From contig JACPLZ010000027.1 of the NCBI GenBank assembly GCA_016186245.1, positions 1 to 32,507 of the forward strand: 32,507 nt of DNA, given 5' to 3'. This DNA comes from Candidatus Peregrinibacteria bacterium (lineage in GTDB: Bacteria > Patescibacteriota > Gracilibacteria > UBA1369 > LOWO2-01-FULL-3). Position numbers and translations under genes: made by a program. This document shows, in pieces, positions 10,101 to 15,423 of this stretch; positions within the stretch are counted from its first letter, which is position 1, and the number at the start of each line of letters is the position of its first letter. The notes beneath the pieces were generated by a model. The model searched no databases, was not told where the DNA came from, and worked only from the letters and a program-made list of their open reading frames with translations.

Positions 10101-10881
10101 ATGTGCCGAAGCTGGGGATATAAAGTATCCGCTCACAAATGTGGTAAATAACGCATCTCACACTGATATCGCGGATAAAACATGGACAGGACTCCTGGCT
10201 GAAGGACCGCTCTATATCAACATCCACAAATCCGAAGCTGAAATTGGTGTAATCCTTGCCTGTGGCGAATTGCCAACTGTGGAAGAAGCCGCCGCTGCAG
10301 CAGAAGAAGAGGCGGCAAATGAAACAGCCGATGATACCGGAGCGGAAGCAGATGATACTGTAGCAGTTCCATTCAAAGATATCACGACCCACTGGGCAAA
10401 AGATTTCATCACCGAGCTTTACACGGCGGGAGTCGTAAAGAGCGCAACAGCATTCAATCCTGATAATGACATCACCAGAGGTGAATTTACCAAAATGGTA
10501 ATGGAGGCATTTGACATAGAAAAGGGCAATGCAAGCACAACCGCATTCTCCGATGTGAAAAATCACTGGGCGGCAGCCTACGCTGACGGCGCCAAGAAAG
10601 CGGGATTGATCAACGGTTACTCTGATGGCACATTCAAACCTGACGCTAAGATCAACAGGGCTGAAGCGATGAAGATTTTACTCGAAGCTACAAGTTATGA
10701 AAAAGACGCAGCAGCTTCAGGATTTAAAGACGTTAAGGCCGGAGACTGGTTTGCGGTTTATGTAAACTATGCCGTGAAAGCCAAGATCGTAAGCGGCTTC
10801 TCTGACAACACATTCCGTCCGCAACAGAATATGACTAGAGGTGAAGTCGCTAAAGTGATCGTGAAGGTGCTGGGGATGTAA
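7180..10881 (+). CDS. SLH-domain surface protein B with Ig-like, CBM-like and CHRD-like domains
   Basis: This is a secreted 1,233-residue modular protein. A signal peptide covers about residues 1-38 (cleavage after VANA). Three bacterial Ig-like domains follow at about 40-372, with F-S/T-E-P-V and D-x-T-A-P boundary motifs. A carbohydrate-binding-like jelly-roll spans about 387-559 and ends in YIDNVRFSRG. A fourth Ig-like domain (about 560-690) and two FN3 domains (about 694-788 and 799-893) come next, then a short Asp-Thr linker. At about 931-1030 is a CHRD or Cu/Zn-SOD-like domain with AHIHSGTC, NIHKS and ACGEL. An acidic linker and three SLH repeats (1065-1233) end the protein. The likely role is an envelope-attached adhesin or glycan-binding protein. 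It differs from protein A chiefly by the extra N-terminal domains and by the CHRD-like domain between linker and SLH. The start was chosen because an ATG at 7173 runs into a stop at once. Confidence 0.9.
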   Translation: MSNKSHPVFKKLLSWLTSVSIIAMTLVVTMPIPVANAAPTTSVLLSARFREDGLAAHRNNLLVTFTEPVCGNSDCTAGLSVSNFTVTTDNGTGMQFIMSVVHTAGTNWALLIMNADSEATDTGNTIMANEVYTPSGMLLADSTVTTSFTRDTTAPTVSAKRVKTATDDIILQFSEPVSDEQGTGAALVTGDFAYTDVSLNNAASLDAITYTGDATWVYLSTNANVDTTADAADTLGPTDNKIYDMLGNEWVEAATAISTFTADSTAPAISSAYAMIGEDATGGNDLVYLTFSEPVFNANTASGNLADTDFAVSAGTISTVTHTAGNAFAIMDLAANKTSMGTVDGQGGSDDIFDAFGNALAAGTTTTIDDNTMPVLQGVWINQFIDHANVAPTSIGTNILTTVALVTAEASTTFPTEGANMLKMTDGTGLAADEGFMAQAKLQLFDTTNDVFEYTQVKFDAYFEDSSGAITLDDNSDIQFVINDAANFTTASQWAITTDLPEKTWTTVTIDLTAAVTEGTALTALTTNPIYWGIAVNATTDIATSDVLYIDNVRFSRGASSNSNRVILEYSESVNLTGDPAVGASAASTTSMGDMQTNKALGGFGAFASGTYTTKAGSNTVTKNDAGNTYTIDLAIRQGGLITSASPVTLSGLFTPTATVTDVDGNIIAVTSTMTPQTVIDTLDVTTAATAVTNFNPALTQNGTVKLEWTAPSQTAATFSHYVVTYGTSASVSVASSLWDDSNDAALATATTATTTVTGLTNGTTYYFNIAAVDIKGIPTSFVTERNATAGETSATETTAPGLPTGIAATVNGSGKVVLTWTDPTDGDLSKIEIAKSTGTGVDPSSMLASIDKGVKTYTDNNVKIGDVVNYKLRAIDTNDNRSSFTAVTSITVSLTPASDDTVADDTTTDDTVTNDTADDTTTNATVALTAVGDSGVTADASFTEAEDGSLGVDITPTGTNAAMTYPAHIHSGTCAEAGDIKYPLTNVVNNASHTDIADKTWTGLLAEGPLYINIHKSEAEIGVILACGELPTVEEAAAAAEEEAANETADDTGAEADDTVAVPFKDITTHWAKDFITELYTAGVVKSATAFNPDNDITRGEFTKMVMEAFDIEKGNASTTAFSDVKNHWAAAYADGAKKAGLINGYSDGTFKPDAKINRAEAMKILLEATSYEKDAAASGFKDVKAGDWFAVYVNYAVKAKIVSGFSDNTFRPQQNMTRGEVAKVIVKVLGM
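10372..10878 (+). repeat. Triple-SLH module, copy 2
   Basis: This is the partner of the module at 6393-6899, with 160 of 169 residues identical. The differences are mostly conservative (S to N, N to D, R to K). The similarity drops sharply just upstream of the module. Confidence 0.9.
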
Positions 10882-10889
10882 TAGAGGAA

Positions 10890-10916
10890 GTCATGGTTCG
10901 ACAAGCTCACCATGAC
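10890..10916. repeat. Intergenic hairpin repeat (TCATGGT / ACCATGA type)
   Basis: A perfect 8-bp inverted repeat, GTCATGGT / ACCATGAC, encloses TCGACAAGCTC. Bases 10891-10916 are identical to 14148-14173, which shows this is a dispersed repeat. It lies in the 3' UTR of SLH gene B. Confidence 0.85.
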
Positions 10917-10939
10917 AAGGACAATGGCACAACAAATTT

Positions 10940-10967
10940 AAGCCCCTGCCAAAAGCGGGGGCTTTTT
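10940..10967 (+). terminator. Terminator of SLH gene B, overlapping the abiEii stop
   Basis: The stem AAGCCCCTGC / GCGGGGGCTT has a five-base loop and is followed by a T run. The stop codon of the convergent AbiEii gene (10966-10968) lies in the T run, so the hairpin may also help end the opposing transcript, although the T run in that direction is weak. Confidence 0.88.
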
Positions 10968-11670
10968 AATTTTCGCTCTCCAGGCGGGCTTTCAGCAGGA
11001 AAATTGTATCGGTCAGAAGCTTTGCCCGCGCCCAGTCTTTTTGAGATTCGGTCAGTAAATCTCCCAAACCGTCCAAAATATTCCGGTTATTCATTTTCTC
11101 TAATTGTCCGATGCACTTTTTCATCAATTCAGAAAATGTTATACCGGCTCGTTTTTCTACGATCTCTTCATTGATGGGCCAGATATGCTTCAGGAAAAAC
11201 CAAACATCGTAAACGTCGCGGCTGGTTTTACCAATCCGTTCGTGCATCGCCATCAGTTTGCGGGCAAACATATCCTCTCTTACCATGACCAGCATGGAAA
11301 CTCCCAGATTTGTCCTCAACTCATAACGGGATCCGAAAGCCCGGCGATTGATCTCGATCTTAATTCTGCGGGCTTTATCTTCGTATGAAAGCACGAATAA
11401 TAAAGTAAACCGCTTGCGTTCTATTTCCTTAATCGAGCCGTATTTTTCTGCAATCTGCTCAATACGATCAAAAATATAATCTTCTTTGCTTTCGTCCAGC
11501 AGGTCAAAATCCAAATCGACCGAGAATCGGCTAAGCTCGAAAAAAATAAGAGCGGCCGTACCACCTTTGAATCCCAAGAGAGGCGCGATCGTCGTATCCG
11601 AATAGATATCCTTAAGAATCTGGAACAAAATATTCCTGTGAACCGATATGTCAAAAGCGGTGTTAGTCAT
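10966..11670 (-). CDS. AbiEii-family nucleotidyltransferase toxin
   Basis: This 234-residue protein has the hallmark of AbiEii/AbiGii toxins: FKGGTAALIFFELSRFSVDL at about residues 34-53, where GG and the D-x-D pair (Asp52, Asp54) form the nucleotidyltransferase active site. Known AbiEii-family toxins inhibit growth by transferring nucleotides, in some members to the tRNA acceptor end. The gene starts 2 bases after the stop of the AbiEi gene, so the two are translated from one message, antitoxin first, as in other AbiE loci. The system acts as a toxin-antitoxin pair and in some hosts as an abortive-infection phage defence. No truncation is seen. The N-terminal catalytic part is well conserved and the C-terminal part is helical. 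Confidence 0.9.
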   Translation of the reverse strand: MTNTAFDISVHRNILFQILKDIYSDTTIAPLLGFKGGTAALIFFELSRFSVDLDFDLLDESKEDYIFDRIEQIAEKYGSIKEIERKRFTLLFVLSYEDKARRIKIEINRRAFGSRYELRTNLGVSMLVMVREDMFARKLMAMHERIGKTSRDVYDVWFFLKHIWPINEEIVEKRAGITFSELMKKCIGQLEKMNNRNILDGLGDLLTESQKDWARAKLLTDTIFLLKARLESEN

Positions 11671-11672
11671 AA

Positions 11673-12260
11673 TTATTTCGTGGCTTTATAATATTCAAAG
11701 AATTCATTAACTTTTTTAGCCATTCGCCTGTTTTTGTAAATAGGCAGCATCTCAAAAACTTTGTCCCAATTCAAAGAGCCCAAGTTATCGAAGTGATAAT
11801 CTTTGTGAATATAGATTGTGTCCAAAAATGCGCGCTCCGGATCGGCAACTGAGGTTTCGTTTTTGTGCTCAACACCTGCGGGATTGGTCAAAACAAAATC
11901 TTTAATTTTCTTATAAGAGTACGTTTGCCCGTCAACTACGATCTCCCGCGTCTGATATGACGCGACCGTGATCCTGCTATAAAACTGGAAGTTAATGCCA
12001 CTCCGGGTTAAGACAGTTTCAAAACTCACATAAGAAGGCGTAAATATTCTGGTCGCCAATTCCAGCCTGTCGTAGTTTTTATCCTTGGAGTAAATACCAC
12101 GGCGGATACGATACAACTCACCGGTTTTTATATAGTAATTAACTCCGTCAATCGCGGTTTTCCTATCGCTATTACCCCAAATCAGAGAAATGTCTTTGAA
12201 GGTAAAGACTGTTTTGGTAGATCGTAATATGTCGGAAATAGGTTTTTTTTTATACTTCAT
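11673..12260 (-). CDS. AbiEi-family antitoxin and autorepressor
   Basis: This 195-residue protein has an N-terminal winged helix-turn-helix (about residues 1-65, ending in the R-I-R-R-G-I-Y wing motif) and an AbiEi-type C-terminal domain with TPSYVSFETVL and ADPERAFLDTIYI. In characterised AbiE systems the antitoxin neutralises the toxin and its wHTH binds inverted repeats in the promoter to repress the operon. Both expectations fit here: the toxin gene follows after 2 bases, and a large palindrome lies over the promoter and start codon. No Shine-Dalgarno is visible before the ATG. Confidence 0.88.
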   Translation of the reverse strand: MKYKKKPISDILRSTKTVFTFKDISLIWGNSDRKTAIDGVNYYIKTGELYRIRRGIYSKDKNYDRLELATRIFTPSYVSFETVLTRSGINFQFYSRITVASYQTREIVVDGQTYSYKKIKDFVLTNPAGVEHKNETSVADPERAFLDTIYIHKDYHFDNLGSLNWDKVFEMLPIYKNRRMAKKVNEFFEYYKATK

Positions 12261-12297
12261 AAGCTAAAGATCGTAATAATTACGTTCTTTAGCTTAT
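12259..12297 (-). promoter_or_regulatory. 39-bp palindromic operator of the abiE operon
   Basis: Two 19-base arms with a single mismatch surround a central A at 12278. The outer half-site is ATAAGCTAAAGA and the inner is CGTAAT / ATTACG. The palindrome runs from the abiEi start codon to the proposed -10 element and covers the expected transcription start. This placement suits repression by the AbiEi winged helix. In RNA, the part after the transcription start could also fold over the start codon. Confidence 0.8.
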
Positions 12298-12324
12298 TTT
12301 AGCCTATAGCCATAATAAATGCAA
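12296..12324 (-). promoter_or_regulatory. Sigma70-type promoter of the abiE operon
   Basis: Read on the minus strand, a -35 TTGCAT (12324-12319) and a -10 TAAAAT (12301-12296) are 17 bases apart, which is the ideal spacing. Transcription should start near 12289, giving a leader of about 29 bases. The -10 overlaps the palindromic operator. Confidence 0.75.
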
Positions 12325-12394
12325 GAACTGAAAATGCGCCCCTTTTCTCACAATTGTAAGAAGATTTTATGAAAATTTAATGTTTGTTTGGTAC

Positions 12395-12420
12395 AACCGC
12401 ATCGTGATGCGGTTTTTTTT
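12395..12420 (+). terminator. Orphan terminator on the plus strand
   Basis: The perfect inverted repeat AACCGCATC / GATGCGGTT is followed by eight T. No plus-strand gene lies between it and the SLH-B terminator at 10967. It may end a short unannotated RNA, insulate the DUF4258 gene, or be left over from an earlier gene arrangement. Confidence 0.8.
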
Positions 12421-12440
12421 ATTCCGCAAAACAACTTAAA

Positions 12441-12476
12441 TGCCCCGCCGGATTACCAATCTCCATTGGCGGGGCA
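12441..12476. other. GC-rich hairpin upstream of the DUF4258 gene
   Basis: The 9-bp perfect stem TGCCCCGCC / GGCGGGGCA has an 18-base loop and no T run on either side. It ends 20 bases before the ATG at 12497, so it could affect translation or mark a promoter-proximal regulatory site. Its function is unknown. Confidence 0.6.
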
Positions 12477-12496
12477 GTGCCTGAACCATAAAACAA

Positions 12497-12751
12497 ATGC
12501 ATATAAAATTTACTTATCACGCAGCACGGAGAATGAAGCAAAGAAAAATAGATATCTATGATATTTTCAAATGCATATATTTACCGCAAAAAATTGAACA
12601 TGAAGGTCGAAAAATTAAGTTTTACAGATCATTGGCAGGTAACAAATATGTTGTGATTTGCGTTTGCATTATTGAAAATGATGAATGTAGAATTATTACG
12701 ATCTATAAAGCAGGCAGACCATATCGATACATTAATCCAAATCAATCATGA
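12497..12751 (+). CDS. DUF4258 family protein, putative toxin
   Basis: This 84-residue protein starts with the DUF4258 pattern of a His-Ala pair followed by Arg-Met-Lys-Gln-Arg (YHAARRMKQRKI) and ends in a strand pair of the E-x-x-I-I-T-I-Y-K type. DUF4258 proteins resemble the RelE/BrnT fold and are often found next to DUF2283 genes, as here, where the two overlap by ATGA. The pairing suggests a toxin-antitoxin or similar two-gene module, but no activity can be read from the sequence. Cys residues are unusually frequent in the middle (C26, C55, C57, C64 region). Confidence 0.75.
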   Translation: MHIKFTYHAARRMKQRKIDIYDIFKCIYLPQKIEHEGRKIKFYRSLAGNKYVVICVCIIENDECRIITIYKAGRPYRYINPNQS

Positions 12752-12939
12752 TAAAAGTAAATTACGACTCTGAAGTAAATATCCTTGAATTATTCTTCAA
12801 TAAAAAGAAAGTTGCAGATAGCGAAATGCATGGTTGCGTGATTGATTATGATAAGGAGGGAAATATTGTCTACATAGAAATTCTTGATGTTAATCCGCAG
12901 GCAATAAAATCTCTTGTCAAAAAAGTTAAAAAAGAATAA
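12748..12939 (+). CDS. DUF2283 family protein, putative antitoxin
   Basis: This 63-residue protein has the DUF2283 signature: an N-terminal Y-D-S-E-V-N-I-L-E-L-F strand and a central V-I-D-Y-D-K-E-G-N-I-V-Y-I-E-I-L. The ATG overlaps the stop of the DUF4258 gene (ATGA), so translation is probably coupled. The role as partner or antitoxin of the preceding protein is inferred from frequent co-occurrence. The stop is directly followed by the convergent metK stop with no gap. Confidence 0.8.
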   Translation: MIKVNYDSEVNILELFFNKKKVADSEMHGCVIDYDKEGNIVYIEILDVNPQAIKSLVKKVKKE

Positions 12940-14073
12940 TTAAACGTTTTTTTGAAGCTTTTCAGCGGCATCTGTCTTTTCCCACGTAAATCCGCGCCCA
13001 TGTCTGCCAAAGTGTCCGTAAGCGGCGGTTTGTTTGAATAAAGGCTGTTTTAAATCCAACGCTTTGATGATTGCCTGCGGTGAGAAATCAAAAACTTTTT
13101 TTACGGCTGCAATCAATTCTTCATCGGAAATTTTCCCCGTTCCAAAAGTATTTATATTCAAAGAAACAGGATCTTTCACGCCGATTGCATAGGAAACCTG
13201 CAATTCGCACCGCTCGGCCAATCCTGCCGCAACAATATTTTTCGCGACATACCTTGCCATATACGCACCGCTCCGATCAACTTTGGTGCAGTCCTTTCCG
13301 GAAAAACATCCGCCGCCATGCCGCCCCATTCCTCCGTAAGTATCCACGATAATTTTGCGGCCGGTCAGTCCTGCATCACCGGGCGGCCCGCCGATAATAA
13401 ACCGCCCAGTGGGATTGATATGAAAAACAGTCCGGCTGTCCAGATATTTTCCGCAAACCGGCCTGATCACATGTTTCAAAATATCCTTTTTAATCATCGC
13501 CTGCTTCGCGCTTGGCGCATGTTGCGTGGAAACAACTACGCCGTCAACGCGCACCGGCTTCCATCCGTCATATTCCACGGTAACCTGCGTTTTGCCGTCC
13601 GGCCTCAAATAATCCAGGATTTTTTTCTTTCGCACTTCGGCCAGCCTTGCCGCCAATTTATGCGCCAAAGTAATAGGCAGTGGCATCAATTCCTGTGTCT
13701 CCCGGCAGGCAAAACCAAACATCATTCCCTGATCGCCTGCTCCGCCATTATCCACTCCCAGAGCGATATCCGGGCTTTGTTCGTCAATCGCCGTCAATAC
13801 GCTGCAGCTCTTGTAATCAAAGCCATAGGTTGCATCATCATAACCGATTTCCCTAATCGTCCCGCGCACAATTTTTGGAATATCCGCATAACCGCGCGTG
13901 CGGATTTCCCCGGCCACAAGCACCAAACCGGTAGTTACCAGGGTTTCGCATGCGACACGGCTATCCTGATCCTGTCGGAGTAATTCATCCAGAATTGCAT
14001 CGCTTATCTGATCGGCGATCTTATCGGGATGCCCTTCGGTTACAGATTCCGATGTGAAAAAATATGTGGACAT
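12940..14073 (-). CDS. metK: S-adenosylmethionine synthetase
   Basis: MetK makes S-adenosylmethionine from ATP and methionine in the cytoplasm. The 377-residue length and motifs fit the bacterial family: GHPDK (residues 14-18), GAGDQG (111-116) and the phosphate-binding GGGCFSGKD (253-261), followed by T-K-V-D-R-S. The last motif usually reads GGAFSGKD, so Cys replaces Ala here. I chose the ATG at 14073, which gives MSTYFFTSESVTEGHPDK as in other MetK proteins; a TTG two codons upstream is less likely. No SAM riboswitch or Shine-Dalgarno is visible upstream. The SAM it makes feeds enzymes such as the MiaB encoded later in the window. Confidence 0.96.
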   Translation of the reverse strand: MSTYFFTSESVTEGHPDKIADQISDAILDELLRQDQDSRVACETLVTTGLVLVAGEIRTRGYADIPKIVRGTIREIGYDDATYGFDYKSCSVLTAIDEQSPDIALGVDNGGAGDQGMMFGFACRETQELMPLPITLAHKLAARLAEVRKKKILDYLRPDGKTQVTVEYDGWKPVRVDGVVVSTQHAPSAKQAMIKKDILKHVIRPVCGKYLDSRTVFHINPTGRFIIGGPPGDAGLTGRKIIVDTYGGMGRHGGGCFSGKDCTKVDRSGAYMARYVAKNIVAAGLAERCELQVSYAIGVKDPVSLNINTFGTGKISDEELIAAVKKVFDFSPQAIIKALDLKQPLFKQTAAYGHFGRHGRGFTWEKTDAAEKLQKNV

Positions 14074-14118
14074 AGGCAAAAAGTGGCATTTGTACTATAA
14101 TTCTGGGTGAATGTTACC

Positions 14119-14142
14119 AGTTGCGAGCGAAGCGAGCAACCT
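14119..14142. repeat. Dispersed 24-bp hairpin repeat (GTTGC / GCAAC)
   Basis: This element has GTTGC and GCAAC arms around a GAGCGAAGCGA-type centre. It matches 22 of 24 bases inside miaB at 22193-22216. The sequence is typical of short intergenic repeats. Confidence 0.75.
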
Positions 14143-14147
14143 AACGA

Positions 14148-14173
14148 TCATGGTTCGACAAGCTCACCATGAC
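14148..14173. repeat. Hairpin repeat identical to 10891-10916
   Basis: All 26 bases are identical to the repeat downstream of SLH gene B, with TCATGGT / ACCATGA arms. It runs directly into the 39-bp tandem array. Confidence 0.9.
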
Positions 14174-14280
14174 AACTTTGTTACCCTGAGCCTGTCGAAG
14201 GGTCACCATGACAACTTTGTCACCCTGAGCCTGTCGAAGGGTCACCATGACAACTTTGTCACCCTGAGCCTGTCGAAGGG
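14164..14280. repeat. Tandem array of three 39-bp units
   Basis: The unit begins TCACCATGACAACTTTGT and contains the hairpin ACCCT / AGGGT around GAGCCTGTCGA. Units start at 14164, 14203 and 14242, with a partial fourth at 14281; the units are identical except for one base in the first. Because 39 is a multiple of three the array is open in one frame, which creates a spurious repetitive ORF. There are no unique spacers, so it is not a CRISPR. It lies directly upstream of the glycosyltransferase gene. Confidence 0.95.
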
Positions 14281-14301
14281 TCACCATATCAACTCCGCCA
14301 A

Positions 14302-15351
14302 ATGTCCAACTCACCAAAAATCGCCATCGCCATCATCCACTACGGCACGCCCCAATTCATCAAAAGCTGTCTGGATTCCATCACCACCCAGACCAACCCA
14401 AACATCGAAATTTTTTTCATCGACAATAATTCTGCCGACACCGCCTGGAAAGAAATCATCAAGGAAAATTACGGCAACCGCGCCAACCTTAAAGTCATTG
14501 CCAACGACCAAAATCTCGGCTATGCCAAAGCCGCGAATCAGGGCATCCGTCTCGCAATGGAAGCACAAGCAAAATATGCCGTAATCACCAATCCCGACAT
14601 TATTTACAGCCCCCAGTATTTCGAAAAAATCGTCGACCATATGGAAAAAAATCCAAAAATCGCCGCCATTACCGGCAAAATTTACCACTATGACTTTGAC
14701 CGCGAGCGCCCGACAAATATCATTGATACCGTGGGTCTTTTTGCTTACAAAAATCGCAGGGTGATCGATGACGGTCAGGGCCTGATTGATGAAGGACAGT
14801 TTGATGAAGAATGTGAAGTTTTTGGTGTTTCCGGGGCATGTCCGCTCTATCGCATCGATGCATTGGAAGATGTGAAAATTATGGATGAATACATGGACGA
14901 GGATTTTTTTATGTACAAGGAAGATGTAGATTTGTCCTGGCGTTTTTTATTGTACGGTTGGAAGAATTTATACTATCCGGCGGCAGTGGCTTATCATGGC
15001 CGTGGAACAGGTGTCCATCGCCGATTTTTCAACAAGGAAATTATCAGGCACCGCCATCGCCTGAGCAGATTTCAGAAAAAATTTGCGTTTACCAATCAGC
15101 ATTTGATGCAGGTGAAGAATGAACTCTGGCAGAATTTTTTTAAGGATTTTGCGGCGATCGTTAAACGTAAATTGGGAATGGCCATTTATATAACTTTTCG
15201 CGAGCCATATCTTTGGGGCAGCTATTTAAAGTATCTCCGCAAACTTCCCCGCGCTCTTAAAAAACGCAGCATCATCATGAAAAATCGCCGCGCCACAGTG
15301 GAGGAAATGGGGAAATGGTTCCAGAAACAGTCAAAATATCTCCTCAAATAG
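14302..15351 (+). CDS. Family 2 glycosyltransferase (rhamnosyltransferase-like)
   Basis: This 349-residue protein has a GT-A fold N-terminus: a first strand IAIAIIHYG, FFIDNNSADTA, NLGYAKAANQG (the nucleotide-sugar region) and the metal-binding TNPD at residues 96-99. The acceptor-side motif EDVDLSWR lies at about 208-215. The pattern matches GT2 enzymes such as WbbL-type rhamnosyltransferases, which add sugars to cell-surface polysaccharide at the inner face of the membrane. The exact sugar cannot be told. The basic C-terminal 90 residues hold no clear membrane helix and may form an amphipathic membrane contact. A three-copy tandem repeat ends 21 bases before the ATG; no Shine-Dalgarno is visible. 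Confidence 0.88.
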   Translation: MSNSPKIAIAIIHYGTPQFIKSCLDSITTQTNPNIEIFFIDNNSADTAWKEIIKENYGNRANLKVIANDQNLGYAKAANQGIRLAMEAQAKYAVITNPDIIYSPQYFEKIVDHMEKNPKIAAITGKIYHYDFDRERPTNIIDTVGLFAYKNRRVIDDGQGLIDEGQFDEECEVFGVSGACPLYRIDALEDVKIMDEYMDEDFFMYKEDVDLSWRFLLYGWKNLYYPAAVAYHGRGTGVHRRFFNKEIIRHRHRLSRFQKKFAFTNQHLMQVKNELWQNFFKDFAAIVKRKLGMAIYITFREPYLWGSYLKYLRKLPRALKKRSIIMKNRRATVEEMGKWFQKQSKYLLK

Positions 15352-15362
15352 ATCAGTTGATA

Positions 15363-15391
15363 TTGACCGCACTATCCAAATTTAGTAAAAT
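15363..15391 (+). promoter_or_regulatory. Promoter of the DUF4143 ATPase gene with repeated half-sites
   Basis: A -35 TTGACC (15363-15368) and a -10 TAAAAT (15386-15391) are 17 bases apart, placing the start near 15398 and the ATG about 25 bases later. An 11-base direct repeat, ATCCAAATTTA, occurs at 15374-15384 (between the -35 and -10) and at 15406-15416, 32 bases (three helical turns) apart. An ACTATCC / GGATAGT inverted repeat surrounds the -10. These could bind a regulator. Confidence 0.7.
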
Positions 15392-15423
15392 ACGGATAGT
15401 TAATCATCCAAATTTAACTAAAT

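Noticed and set aside
12319..12372. 17-codon ORF before the orphan terminator, as a leader peptide
   Set aside because: No ribosome site, no codon bias towards one amino acid and no alternative antiterminator structure. The frame is likely chance.
14074..14118. SAM riboswitch upstream of metK
   Set aside because: The leader is short and shows none of the conserved helices of SAM riboswitches.
14164..14280. Possible CRISPR array
   Set aside because: The three 39-bp units follow each other directly with no unique spacers, and no cas genes are present. It is a simple tandem repeat.
14111..14584. Open reading frame with repeated HDNFVTLSLSKG units
   Set aside because: The frame is open only because the tandem unit is 39 bases long. 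It then runs out of frame into the glycosyltransferase gene.
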